A DNA stretch of 21,783 nt. Source: CAYNJF01 sp964351745 (GTDB taxonomy: Bacteria; Pseudomonadota; Gammaproteobacteria; Berkiellales; Berkiellaceae). Of the stretch, positions 15,261 to 21,783 are shown piece by piece. The translations under genes were made by a program, and so were the position numbers. The DNA is taken from positions 1 to 21,783 of the forward strand of contig CAYGPI010000041.1 in the NCBI GenBank assembly GCA_964351745.1, given 5' to 3'. Each line of letters begins with the position of its first letter. Within the stretch, counting starts at the first letter, position 1. Under the pieces are notes generated by a model. It did no database searches. It worked only from the letters and a program-made list of their open reading frames with translations, and had not been told where the DNA came from.

Positions 15261-16184
15261 ATGGAGCTTTTTCACAGTTTACCACATCTTGACTTTATGG
15301 GTATGAGAAGGGCATCAGCCATTTTTTCAATTGTTTTATGCTTGGTGTCTTGTGGCATTCTATTTAACAAAGGATTAAATTTTGGTCTTGATTTTACAGG
15401 GGGTACCCAGCTTGAGCTTCGATATGACACTCAGCAAGAGCCTGATGATATTAGAGAGCTATTAGAATCAAAAGGTTTTGATGCTAAGGTTGCTCACTTT
15501 GGTACAGCCAAAGATATTTTAATTCGCTTAGCTAATAAGGAAGGCGTATCAGAGCAAAAATTGAGCGAAGAAGTTGTTAAGATCTTGAAAGAAAAGCAAG
15601 ACTTGGAGCTTAGACGAGTTGAGTTTGTAGGCTCTGAGGTCGGTGAGCAATTAGCAGAAAAGGGTGGTATGGCGATTTTAGTTGCGGTTTTTGCGACGAT
15701 GATATATATCGCTTTTCGTTTTGAATATCGTTTTGCTATTAGTGCTGCCGTGGCTTTGATGCATGATCCGATCCTAATTTTAGGTATCTTTTCAGCTTTT
15801 CAGATCGAGTTTGATTTGGCTACTTTAGCTGCTATCTTAGCTGTGATTGGTTATTCTTTGAATGATACGATTGTTGTTTATGATCGAGTGCGAGAAAACT
15901 TTAGAAAAATTCGTAAAGGATCCGCAAAAGAAATCATGAACCTAAGTCTTAACCAGACTTTGTCTCGAACCATTATGACATCGGCATTAACTTTGTTGGT
16001 TGTCGGTGCTTTATTACTGTTTGGTGGAGAAACCTTGTTTGGCTTCTCTCTAGCATTGTTAGTAGGTATTGTGATTGGTACTTACTCATCCATTTATGTG
16101 GCTGGTGCTTTAGCGTTGAAAATGGGATTGTCGAAATCAGACCTCATTAGTAGACCTCCTGAAGAAGAGCTTAATGGTGCTTGA
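15261..16184 (+). CDS. secF: SecF, Sec translocase accessory subunit
   Basis: This 307-residue inner-membrane partner of SecD completes the SecDF-YajC complex that drives late steps of protein export. TM1 (about 18-36) is followed by the P1 motif NFGLDFTGGTQLELRYD (40-56), a periplasmic domain ending at RRVEFVGSEVGEQLAEKGG, then five further helices. These include the conserved VIGYSLNDTIVVYDRVREN (195-213) and a C-terminal GIVIGTYSSIYVAGALALK. Length and motifs are typical, and the frame is intact in contrast to secD. The start lies 2 bases after the secD stop, with TAGGAA (15248-15253) inside the secD end as ribosome site, so secF translation depends on the same transcript. A strong terminator follows at 16213. 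Confidence 0.97.
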   Translation: MELFHSLPHLDFMGMRRASAIFSIVLCLVSCGILFNKGLNFGLDFTGGTQLELRYDTQQEPDDIRELLESKGFDAKVAHFGTAKDILIRLANKEGVSEQKLSEEVVKILKEKQDLELRRVEFVGSEVGEQLAEKGGMAILVAVFATMIYIAFRFEYRFAISAAVALMHDPILILGIFSAFQIEFDLATLAAILAVIGYSLNDTIVVYDRVRENFRKIRKGSAKEIMNLSLNQTLSRTIMTSALTLLVVGALLLFGGETLFGFSLALLVGIVIGTYSSIYVAGALALKMGLSKSDLISRPPEEELNGA

Positions 16185-16212
16185 TAGCTTACTTTAAGCT
16201 TAAAGATCCATT

Positions 16213-16241
16213 GCCGGTTGGCTTTGCCAATCGGCTCTTTT
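16213..16241 (+). terminator. Rho-independent terminator of yajC-secD-secF
   Basis: A 10-bp stem GCCGGTTGGC / GCCAATCGGC (16213-16222 and 16226-16235), with one G-U pair and a TTT loop, is followed by TCTTTT. It lies 29 bases after the secF stop. Confidence 0.85.
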
Positions 16242-16244
16242 CCT

Positions 16245-16272
16245 TTGCCACTTGTACAGATCATTGTATTAT
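16245..16272 (+). promoter_or_regulatory. Sigma-70-type promoter of yjdM
   Basis: TTGCCA (16245-16250, 5 of 6 to consensus) and TATTAT (16267-16272, 5 of 6) are spaced 16 bases apart. Transcription would start near 16279, leaving about 22 bases before the ATG at 16301. A GTG start at 16289 would leave only about 10 bases, which supports the ATG. Confidence 0.6.
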
Positions 16273-16300
16273 CTATCCTTTTTAACTTGTGAGCGCGTTT

Positions 16301-16648
16301 ATGAATCAAAGTGATACTTTGCCACCTTGTCCTTTATGCCACTGCACCTACGCTTATGAAGATAGAGAGAGCTGTGTGTGCCCTGAGTGTGGTCATGAAT
16401 GGAAGTTAGGCGATTCATCTTCTGATGTAGAAACGATCATCGTAAAAGATATTCATGGTAATCTATTAGAGGCTGGAGATTATGTGACTTTGGCAAAAGA
16501 TTTAAAGGTTAAGGGATCTTCATCGGTGGCAAAAATAGGCACTAAGGTAAAGATCCTTCAACTGGTTGATGGTGATCACAATATCGATTGTAAAATAGAT
16601 GGCATCGGTCCAATGATGTTAAAATCAGAATTTGTAAAAAAGGCTTAG
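16301..16648 (+). CDS. yjdM: YjdM (PhnA-like) zinc-ribbon protein
   Basis: This 115-residue cytoplasmic protein of the PhnA/YjdM family matches E. coli YjdM across its length. The N-terminal zinc ribbon has paired cysteines C10-P-L-C13 and C27-P-E-C30. The C-terminal domain has the near-invariant IVKDIHGNLLEAGDYV, KDLKVKGSSSVAKIGTKVK and GDHNIDCKIDGIGPMMLKSE. Despite its old name (PhnA), the family is not the phosphonoacetate hydrolase, and its role remains uncertain. ATG 16301 is preferred over an in-frame GTG at 16289 because it fits the promoter and begins shortly before the first zinc cysteine; the ribosome site is weak. The gene is a single-gene unit with its own promoter and a terminator shared with suhB. 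Confidence 0.92.
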   Translation: MNQSDTLPPCPLCHCTYAYEDRESCVCPECGHEWKLGDSSSDVETIIVKDIHGNLLEAGDYVTLAKDLKVKGSSSVAKIGTKVKILQLVDGDHNIDCKIDGIGPMMLKSEFVKKA

Positions 16649-16685
16649 ATTTTGGTTAGCGTTCGCAAAGTGTGAGCCAGGATAA

Positions 16686-16713
16686 GAAAGCACCCACTTG
16701 GGTGCTTTCTTTT
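16686..16713. terminator. Bidirectional rho-independent terminator between yjdM and suhB
   Basis: A perfect 10-bp stem GAAAGCACCC / GGGTGCTTTC with an ACTT loop is followed by a T-run on the plus strand. An A-containing stretch (AAGAAAG) on the left gives some U-richness on the minus strand. It sits between the convergent stops of yjdM (16648) and suhB (16727). Confidence 0.85.
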
Positions 16714-16726
16714 AACAGATTTCTTG

Positions 16727-17521
16727 TTATTGGAATGACCCATAACGTTTAACAATGGCTTCTAATTTTGCATGAATTTTAGGCGTGCCTGCAATAATAT
16801 TACCACTTCTGAGATAAGAGTCAGGATCTTCTAAACCCGAAACATAGCCGCCTGCTTCAGTCACAAGAAGGCTGCCAGCAGCGACATCCCAAACTTTGAG
16901 ACCATACTCCCAAAATCCGTCTAGTCGGCCAGAGGCAATATAAGCTAAATCAAGGGCAGCAGAGCCAGCACGTCTAATACTTGAGGCTTGTGGCCAAATT
17001 TCTTTTAAAACATTAAGGTACTCATGCAGTACTTCAGAATCTCGCGTTGGAAATCCCGTACCTATCAAACTTTTTTCAAGGAGATGGGCTGTGCTAACTC
17101 TAATTTTTCTATCGTTTAACCTAGCACCTTCGCCACGCGTTGCGGTGAATAATTCATCTTTAAGTGGATCATAGATAATAGCATGCTCCATTCTGCCTTT
17201 TTCCATAATGCCGATTGAGATGCAAAATTGAGGAAAGCCATGAATAAAATTCGTTGTACCATCTAGCGGATCAATGATCCAAGTAATATCAGTATCGAGG
17301 GGCTTCGTTAAGCCTGTTTCTTCGCCTAAAATGGCATGATCAGGATACGCTTTATGAATGATATATTTAATTTCTTCTTCAGATGCTTTGTCCACTTCTG
17401 TGACAAAGTCATTTGGCCCTTTTTCATGAATCACAAGAAGATCGAGCCTATCAAAGGATTGAAGAATGATATGGCCAGCTTTACGCGCAGCTTTCACACC
17501 AATATTAACGAGTGGGTGCAT
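16727..17521 (-). CDS. suhB: Inositol-1-monophosphatase / Nus-factor SuhB
   Basis: This 264-residue cytoplasmic Mg2+-dependent phosphatase hydrolyses inositol 1-phosphate. In E. coli it also binds NusA as part of the rRNA antitermination complex, which may be its main role. Metal-site motifs are complete: GEE (66-68, Glu67), WIIDPLDGTTNF (81-92, Asp84 and Asp87), and WDVAAG (211-216, Asp212). The RRAGSAALDLAYIASGRLDGFWE segment is highly typical of SuhB. An AGGA ribosome site (minus strand, 17531-17528) supports the start. The gene is divergent from trmJ with about 100 bases between them, the same arrangement as in E. coli, and it ends at the shared bidirectional terminator. Confidence 0.96.
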   Translation of the reverse strand: MHPLVNIGVKAARKAGHIILQSFDRLDLLVIHEKGPNDFVTEVDKASEEEIKYIIHKAYPDHAILGEETGLTKPLDTDITWIIDPLDGTTNFIHGFPQFCISIGIMEKGRMEHAIIYDPLKDELFTATRGEGARLNDRKIRVSTAHLLEKSLIGTGFPTRDSEVLHEYLNVLKEIWPQASSIRRAGSAALDLAYIASGRLDGFWEYGLKVWDVAAGSLLVTEAGGYVSGLEDPDSYLRSGNIIAGTPKIHAKLEAIVKRYGSFQ

Positions 17522-17564
17522 GTTGGGTCCTATAATGTTAAATAACTAAAAATAGCATACGCTA

Positions 17565-17592
17565 TTGAGATCCAATCTCAGCTTGCTATGAT
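17565..17592 (+). promoter_or_regulatory. Promoter of trmJ with extended -10
   Basis: TTGAGA (17565-17570), a 16-base spacer, and TATGAT (17587-17592) preceded by TGC make a strong sigma-70-type promoter with an extended -10. Transcription would start near 17599, giving a leader of about 24 bases. A small inverted repeat (GAGAT/ATCTC, 17567-17579) overlaps the -35 region. Confidence 0.55.
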
Positions 17593-17622
17593 GTGTTTTT
17601 TCACAATCATAGTCGTTGATTT

Positions 17623-18351
17623 ATGTTCTCTCAGGTAGCCTTTATATTAAGCCATCCGTCCCATCCAGGGAATATTGGGGCATGTGCTCGTGCGATTAAA
17701 ACCATGGGATTTTCCCAGTTAATACTGGTCAACCCAAAAGACTATCCTAGTCATCAAGCTACAGCTATGGCCAGTGGTGCGCATGATATCCTTCAAAGTG
17801 CCCAAATTGTTCCATCTATTGAAGATGCTTTAAAACCATTTCATTATACCATTGGTGCGAGCGCGCGTCACAGAAGCTTAACTTTACCTATTGTAGATAG
17901 TAAAACAATGGCTGTTGAGGTTGCTAACAAACTTAATTCTAGCCCTTCAAAGGTAGCAATTCTGTTCGGTACAGAGAGTTCAGGGCTCAGCAATCATGAA
18001 TTGAGCTTATGTGACAAACATGTTTATATTCCCACCGATGCTCATTATGGTTCTCTTAATTTATCTCAAGCAGTGCAAATTTTAGCCTATGAGCTCCGTA
18101 TCAGTCTTATGGATTCTTCTATCCAAACTTCTAATGATCATCAAAGCGCATCAGGAGAACAAAAAAACGGATTTTATCAGCATTTAGAGTCTACATTGAG
18201 CTATTTAGGCATTTTAAACCCCGATCAACCGAGAAAGTTAATGGGAAGGTTGAGACGATTATTCAATAGGGCTGATTTAGATGAGACAGAAATAAATATT
18301 TTAAGAGGAATTTTTAAGGCTGTGCAGAATAATCCGCGTGGTCGCAGCTAA
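17623..18351 (+). CDS. trmJ: tRNA (cytidine/uridine-2'-O-)-methyltransferase TrmJ
   Basis: This 242-residue SPOUT-class methyltransferase uses S-adenosylmethionine to 2'-O-methylate position 32 of certain tRNAs, next to the anticodon loop. The N-terminal RNA/cofactor block is HPSHPGNIGACARAIKTMGF (11-30). The knot region has VAILFGTESSGLSNHEL (111-127), then IP (136-137) and SLNLSQAVQILAYELR (144-159), which form the cofactor pocket. The C-terminal helical extension (through LMGRLRRLFNRADLDETEINILRG) is the TrmJ-specific dimer/tRNA part. There is no Shine-Dalgarno sequence just before the ATG at 17623, so initiation may rely on the short leader. The gene ends immediately before the IscR operator, as in the E. 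coli trmJ-iscR order. Confidence 0.95.
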   Translation: MFSQVAFILSHPSHPGNIGACARAIKTMGFSQLILVNPKDYPSHQATAMASGAHDILQSAQIVPSIEDALKPFHYTIGASARHRSLTLPIVDSKTMAVEVANKLNSSPSKVAILFGTESSGLSNHELSLCDKHVYIPTDAHYGSLNLSQAVQILAYELRISLMDSSIQTSNDHQSASGEQKNGFYQHLESTLSYLGILNPDQPRKLMGRLRRLFNRADLDETEINILRGIFKAVQNNPRGRS

Positions 18352-18376
18352 ATACTTGACTAATTTGGTAGGGTAT
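18352..18376 (+). promoter_or_regulatory. Type 1 IscR operator upstream of iscR
   Basis: Compared with the published E. coli type 1 consensus as I recall it (ATASYYGACTRWWWYAGTCRRSTAT), 23 of 25 positions agree; the mismatches are at positions 16 and 19. The left half contains TTGACT, which could double as a -35 element, and the right half ends GGGTAT. It begins one base after the trmJ stop codon and lies 38 bases before the iscR ATG. This predicts repression of the isc operon by [2Fe-2S]-IscR. Confidence 0.75.
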
Positions 18377-18413
18377 GACACATTTCACTAAATTGTGGGA
18401 AGGTTTATCCATC

Positions 18414-18872
18414 ATGAAGTTAAACAATAAATGCCATTATTCAGTGACAGCCATGCTTGATATGGTGATCCATGAAGATGGCCAGCCAGTGAAGGTAGAA
18501 GCGTTGGCGATGCGCCATAGTATTCCTGCCCCTTTCCTGGAGCGATTAATGGGCATGATGCGACGCTCTGGATTGCTAAAAAGCGTGAGAGGTCCTCGCG
18601 GCGGTTATCTTTTAGCGAAAGCAGCTGACGAGATAACTGTTGCCGATATCATTGAATCAGTTGATGATACTTTTGATGCGACCTTATGCCAAGGTAAAGG
18701 GAATTGTCATCGAGGCGTCACATGTTTAACGCATCATCTTTGGGATGAGCTTAATCACCAAATGTTTTCCTTCTTAAATACCATGACGCTTGCCAGATTG
18801 AGCGAGCTCCCTAAAATTCAAGCCATTGCCCTTAGTGCCAAAGATTATCCAATAACCAGCGTGAATGAGTAG
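18414..18872 (+). CDS. iscR: IscR, Fe-S-sensing Rrf2-family repressor of the isc operon
   Basis: This 152-residue Rrf2-family transcription factor binds a [2Fe-2S] cluster and represses the isc operon when clusters are plentiful. The winged helix spans about residues 1-65, with the recognition region ending in SVRGPRGGYLLAK. The cluster ligands are Cys92, Cys98, Cys104 and His107, at exactly the E. coli positions when translation starts at 18414. That fixes the start. An upstream in-frame ATG at 18375 lies inside the operator and would add 13 unconserved residues. GGGAAGG (18397-18403) is the ribosome site. The protein is slightly shorter at the C-terminus than E. coli IscR (162). It is the first gene of iscRSUA-hscBA. 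Confidence 0.96.
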   Translation: MKLNNKCHYSVTAMLDMVIHEDGQPVKVEALAMRHSIPAPFLERLMGMMRRSGLLKSVRGPRGGYLLAKAADEITVADIIESVDDTFDATLCQGKGNCHRGVTCLTHHLWDELNHQMFSFLNTMTLARLSELPKIQAIALSAKDYPITSVNE

Positions 18873-18875
18873 AAC

Positions 18876-20084
18876 ATGACTGAGCAAATATATTTAGACT
18901 ATGCCGCGACAACGCCACTTGATCCAGGTGTCCTGTCTTTGATGACAAAAACTTTACAAGAAGAATACGGTAACCCAGCTTCTAGGTCGCATGCTTTTGG
19001 GTGGCGCGCAGAGGCTTTGGTTGAAGACGCAAGAAAACAAGTGGCACAATTATTAAATGCTGATCCTCGAGAAATCATATGGACAAGTGGAGCCACCGAG
19101 TCAGATAATTTGGCGATAAAAGGCGCAGCCCATTTCTACCAAAAGAAAGGTAAGCATATTATTACCTGTAAAACAGAGCATAAAGCTGTGTTAGATACGT
19201 GTCGCCAACTTGAGCGAGAAGGCTTTGAGGTGACTTATCTCGAGCCTAATGAACATGGGTTAGTCAGTCTTGATATGTTAAACGATGCCATCAGAGAAGA
19301 TACGATCCTTATCTCCTTGATGCATGTCAATAATGAAATTGGTGTGATTCAGGATATTGAAGCCATTGGAGAGATGGCACGTAAAAAATCAATTGTTTTT
19401 CATGTTGATGCCGCTCAGTCTGCTGGTAAATTACCGATAGACATGGCAACACTTAAAGTTGATTTAATGTCTATTTCTGCTCATAAGATGTATGGCCCTA
19501 AAGGGATTGGCGCTTTGTACGTCAGAAGACGTCCACGTATTAGATTAGAAGCCCAAATGCATGGCGGCGGCCATGAAAGAGGCATGCGCTCAGGTACCCT
19601 AGCACCACACCAGATTGCTGGTTTTGGTGAGGCTTGCCGTGTTGCTTGTGAACGAATGGCGTCTGATTTAGCTCATGCGACTCAAATAAGAAACATGTTT
19701 ATTGAGGGACTTTCTGATATCGAAGCCACTAGAATAAACGGGCATGCAACGGCTCAATACCCAGGTATTTTCAATATAAGTCTTAATTACATTGAGGGTG
19801 AGTCCTTAATGATGGGGCTTAAAAATTTGGCGATTTCATCTGGTTCAGCTTGTACATCGTCAAGCTTAGAGCCATCATACGTGTTAAGAGCTTTGGGGTT
19901 AAATGATGAACTTGCTCATAGCTCTTTGCGTTTTTCATTTGGTCGTTTTACAACTCAAGAAGAAGTTCAAAAAGCTATTTTAAGCATTAGAAGTGTTGTT
20001 GAAAAATTGAGAGCTTTATCTCCCTTGTGGGAAATGGTTCAAGACGGTATTGATTTAAGCACCATTCAATGGGCTGCACATTAA
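18876..20084 (+). CDS. iscS: Cysteine desulfurase IscS
   Basis: This 402-residue PLP enzyme takes sulfur from cysteine, producing a persulfide that feeds Fe-S cluster assembly on IscU as well as tRNA thiolation. Key residues are all present: His102 in KTEHKAV, the Asp178 of HVDAAQ, the PLP lysine Lys204 in SAHKMYGPKG, and the mobile-loop cysteine Cys326 in SSGSACTSSS. The C-terminus DLSTIQWAAH is the IscU-docking tail typical of group I desulfurases. Length is close to E. coli IscS (404). It starts 3 bases after the iscR stop with only a weak ribosome site, so it may depend on translational coupling. Confidence 0.98.
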   Translation: MTEQIYLDYAATTPLDPGVLSLMTKTLQEEYGNPASRSHAFGWRAEALVEDARKQVAQLLNADPREIIWTSGATESDNLAIKGAAHFYQKKGKHIITCKTEHKAVLDTCRQLEREGFEVTYLEPNEHGLVSLDMLNDAIREDTILISLMHVNNEIGVIQDIEAIGEMARKKSIVFHVDAAQSAGKLPIDMATLKVDLMSISAHKMYGPKGIGALYVRRRPRIRLEAQMHGGGHERGMRSGTLAPHQIAGFGEACRVACERMASDLAHATQIRNMFIEGLSDIEATRINGHATAQYPGIFNISLNYIEGESLMMGLKNLAISSGSACTSSSLEPSYVLRALGLNDELAHSSLRFSFGRFTTQEEVQKAILSIRSVVEKLRALSPLWEMVQDGIDLSTIQWAAH

Positions 20085-20096
20085 AAGAGGTAACAG

Positions 20097-20483
20097 ATGG
20101 CTTACGATAATAAAGTAATTGATCATTATGAAAATCCACGTAACGTTGGAAGTTTAGATAAAAATAAAAAAAATGTTGGTACAGGCATGGTGGGTGCACC
20201 GGCATGTGGTGATGTGATGAAGTTACAAATAGAAGTTAATGAGCAAACAGGCACCATTGAAAATGCTGTGTTTAAGACTTATGGCTGTGGCTCTGCTATT
20301 GCCTCAAGTTCTTTGGCGACAGAATGGTTGAAAGGGCGCACACTTGATGATGCCCAACACATTAAAAATAGTGATATTGCGCAAGAGTTAAATTTACCTC
20401 CTGTGAAAATTCATTGTAGCTTACTGGCGGAAGATGCTATTCGTTCAGCTATCGATGACTATAGAAATAAACAAGAGCAATAA
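20097..20483 (+). CDS. iscU: Fe-S cluster assembly scaffold IscU
   Basis: This 128-residue scaffold is where a [2Fe-2S] cluster is first built from IscS sulfur and iron before HscA/HscB-driven release. The conserved ligands are Cys37 and Asp39 in GAPACGDVMKL, Cys64 in TYGCGSA, and His106/Cys107 in KIHCSLLA. LPPVK (100-104), the HscA recognition motif, directly precedes the last pair. The length equals the E. coli protein. AGAGG lies about 7 bases before the start, and the gene follows iscS by 12 bases. Confidence 0.98.
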   Translation: MAYDNKVIDHYENPRNVGSLDKNKKNVGTGMVGAPACGDVMKLQIEVNEQTGTIENAVFKTYGCGSAIASSSLATEWLKGRTLDDAQHIKNSDIAQELNLPPVKIHCSLLAEDAIRSAIDDYRNKQEQ

Positions 20484-20485
20484 AT

Positions 20486-20851
20486 ATGCAGCTACCAGAA
20501 GCAGATCCAGGTATTCAAGTAAGCGAAAGAGCTAAAAAGCATATTTTAGAATCTTTGGCTCAGTCAAATGCGTCTGCTGCCGTAGGCATTCGCATTGGCG
20601 TTAAAAAAGCTGGCTGCTCGGGTTATGAATATGTGCTAGAGTATGCATATAGTCACTCGATAACCGATATGGATTTTTGCTTCAAGTTTGAGAGTGTACA
20701 AGTGGTCATAGACAAAGAAATTTATCTAAAATTTTTGAAGGGCGGTACAGTCCTGAACTATGGTCAAGAGGGATTGAACGAAGGTTTTAAATTTGATAAT
20801 CCCAATGTTGCCAATCAATGTGGTTGCGGAGAGAGTTTCACTTTAAAATGA
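20486..20851 (+). CDS. iscA: IscA, A-type Fe-S carrier protein
   Basis: This 121-residue A-type carrier accepts clusters from IscU and passes them to target enzymes. The three ligand cysteines are Cys44 in KKAGCSGYEY, and Cys112 and Cys114 in NQCGCGESF near the C-terminus. It is about 14 residues longer than E. coli IscA because of an N-terminal extension (MQLPEADPGIQVSERAKKHI), and some core residues are divergent, so an SufA/ErpA-like origin is conceivable. Position between iscU and hscB favours IscA. The start is 2 bases after iscU, and the stop overlaps the hscB start (ATGA). Confidence 0.94.
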   Translation: MQLPEADPGIQVSERAKKHILESLAQSNASAAVGIRIGVKKAGCSGYEYVLEYAYSHSITDMDFCFKFESVQVVIDKEIYLKFLKGGTVLNYGQEGLNEGFKFDNPNVANQCGCGESFTLK

Positions 20852-21390
20852 ATACTAATTTAAATCATAACTATTTTGAAATCCTTGGGCTAGATCAAAA
20901 GTTAACTCAAGATAAAGATGCCATTGATAAACAACTTGCTCAAATGCAGGCAAGTGTTCATCCAGATAGTTGCGCACAAGCAACCTCTCAAGAAAAAAGA
21001 TTAATGGTTCAGTATAGTGCGATGCTTAATGAAGCCTATATGGTTTTAAAAGATCCTTTAAAAAGAGCTGCTCATATTCTTGAACTTAATGGGATTGAAA
21101 TGAGTCAAGATTCAAGTGTTAAAATCCCGCAGGCTTTTTTAGTGATGCAGATGGATCTTAGAGAAACACTTGAAGAGATTAAGGACGATAAGGCTAAATT
21201 AAAGGTCTTTAAAAGTAAAACGGAAAAAAATTATAATCTTTTAATGAAAGATTTAACAAAGTTGTTAGATGCACCAGAAGAACCACATTTTGAGCCTGCA
21301 AGAGAACTTGTGATTAATTTACAGTTTTTCCAAAAGCTTATGGTTGATATTAAATCTAATTTAGAAATCCTTACCTCTATAGAAAGTTAA
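20848..21390 (+). CDS. hscB: HscB, J-domain co-chaperone for Fe-S assembly
   Basis: This 180-residue J-domain protein delivers IscU to HscA and stimulates its ATPase. The J-domain occupies about residues 8-78, opening with NYFEILGL, with the catalytic HPD at 38-40 in SVHPDS, then NEAYMVLKDPLKRAAHILEL. The C-terminal three-helix bundle that binds IscU follows. The ATG at 20848 overlaps the iscA TGA as ATGA and begins right before the conserved FEILGL. An in-frame start at 20818 would overlap iscA by 34 bases and add unconserved residues. Length is close to E. coli HscB (171). Confidence 0.95.
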   Translation: MNTNLNHNYFEILGLDQKLTQDKDAIDKQLAQMQASVHPDSCAQATSQEKRLMVQYSAMLNEAYMVLKDPLKRAAHILELNGIEMSQDSSVKIPQAFLVMQMDLRETLEEIKDDKAKLKVFKSKTEKNYNLLMKDLTKLLDAPEEPHFEPARELVINLQFFQKLMVDIKSNLEILTSIES

Positions 21391-21391
21391 T

Positions 21392-21783
21392 ATGTTTTTA
21401 CAAATAAGTGAACCCCAGAATTCTGAGCCCAAAGCGCTTGGCATTGATTTAGGTACCACTCACTCATTAGTTGCCACGAGCATGGCTAATCAGATTGTAG
21501 TACTGAAAGAGCATGGCACAACCTTATTACCCTCCGTGGTGCGATATGATCATAACGGAGTGGCTGATGTTGGAAAAAAAGCTTACGAAAGAGCTGCTTT
21601 AAGTCCCCGTAGCACCATCCGATCGGTGAAGCGTTTACTAGGTAAGTCCCTGGCTGACGTCGCAACACTTAACTTGCATCAATCCTTCGTAGAGAGAGAT
21701 GGTCAGTTAGCGATTGAAACAGACGCTGCCTGCAAAACGCCAGTTGAAGTTTCAGCAGCCATCTTGAAATCACTCTATGATCG
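21392..21783 (+). CDS. hscA: HscA, Hsp70-type chaperone for Fe-S assembly, N-terminal part (truncated by window edge)
   Basis: This is the first 130 residues of the specialised Hsp70 that acts on the IscU LPPVK motif. Translation from the ATG at 21392, one base after the hscB stop, gives MFLQISEP, then the nucleotide-binding phosphate loop GIDLGTTHSLVAT, LLPSVVRYD, and STIRSVKRLLGKSLAD, all matching HscA rather than DnaK. The usual Asn of DLGTTNS is His here, a position that varies in the Hsp70 family. The frame is open to the window end; the ATPase domain remainder, the substrate-binding domain and probably fdx lie beyond. Confidence 0.95.
   Translation, partial: MFLQISEPQNSEPKALGIDLGTTHSLVATSMANQIVVLKEHGTTLLPSVVRYDHNGVADVGKKAYERAALSPRSTIRSVKRLLGKSLADVATLNLHQSFVERDGQLAIETDAACKTPVEVSAAILKSLYD

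Noticed and set aside
18375..18413. Longer iscR start at 18375
   Set aside because: This ATG is inside the IscR operator and would shift the cluster ligands away from the E. coli positions; the start at 18414 reproduces them exactly.

Overview
This window is a compact, AT-rich bacterial chromosome segment, almost certainly from a gammaproteobacterium. The evidence is the gene content and order: the C-terminus of lptG, a yajC-secD-secF block, suhB divergent from trmJ, and then iscR-iscS-iscU-iscA-hscB-hscA in the Escherichia coli order. The AT-rich composition and the mixture of genes would fit a Legionella/Coxiella-like lineage, but that placement is inference. No insertion sequence, integrase, CRISPR array or phage gene was seen.

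Layout from the left. Positions 1-507 hold the 3' end of lptG (LPS export). A pseudouridine salvage pair follows, psuK-psuG (624-2437). A convergent minus-strand operon (4619 back to 2444) encodes an RDD membrane protein, a signal-peptide-bearing proline-iminopeptidase-type hydrolase and a signal-peptide-bearing histidine phosphatase. It is read from a clear sigma-70-type promoter. A plus-strand operon starts at 4817 with two nucleotide-sugar enzymes: a TviB/WbpO-type UDP-HexNAc 6-dehydrogenase and a UDP-uronate-type epimerase whose start overlaps the dehydrogenase stop by one base. Eight bases later begins a 1723-residue protein that I cannot assign to any family. It is the largest unexplained object here. 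A DUF1304 membrane protein and a minus-strand tRNA-Leu(CAA) close this region.

The right half is housekeeping. yajC, secD and secF encode the ancillary Sec translocase complex, but secD carries two in-frame stop codons (TGA and TAA, codons 463 and 466) inside its second membrane helix while its total length is preserved. After a strong terminator come a zinc-ribbon YjdM protein, a bidirectional terminator, suhB (minus strand), trmJ, and the Fe-S assembly operon. A near-consensus type 1 IscR operator lies immediately before iscR, so the operon is probably autorepressed by its own [2Fe-2S] regulator. The window ends inside hscA.

The two items most worth following up are the interrupted secD and the giant orphan protein in the nucleotide-sugar operon.
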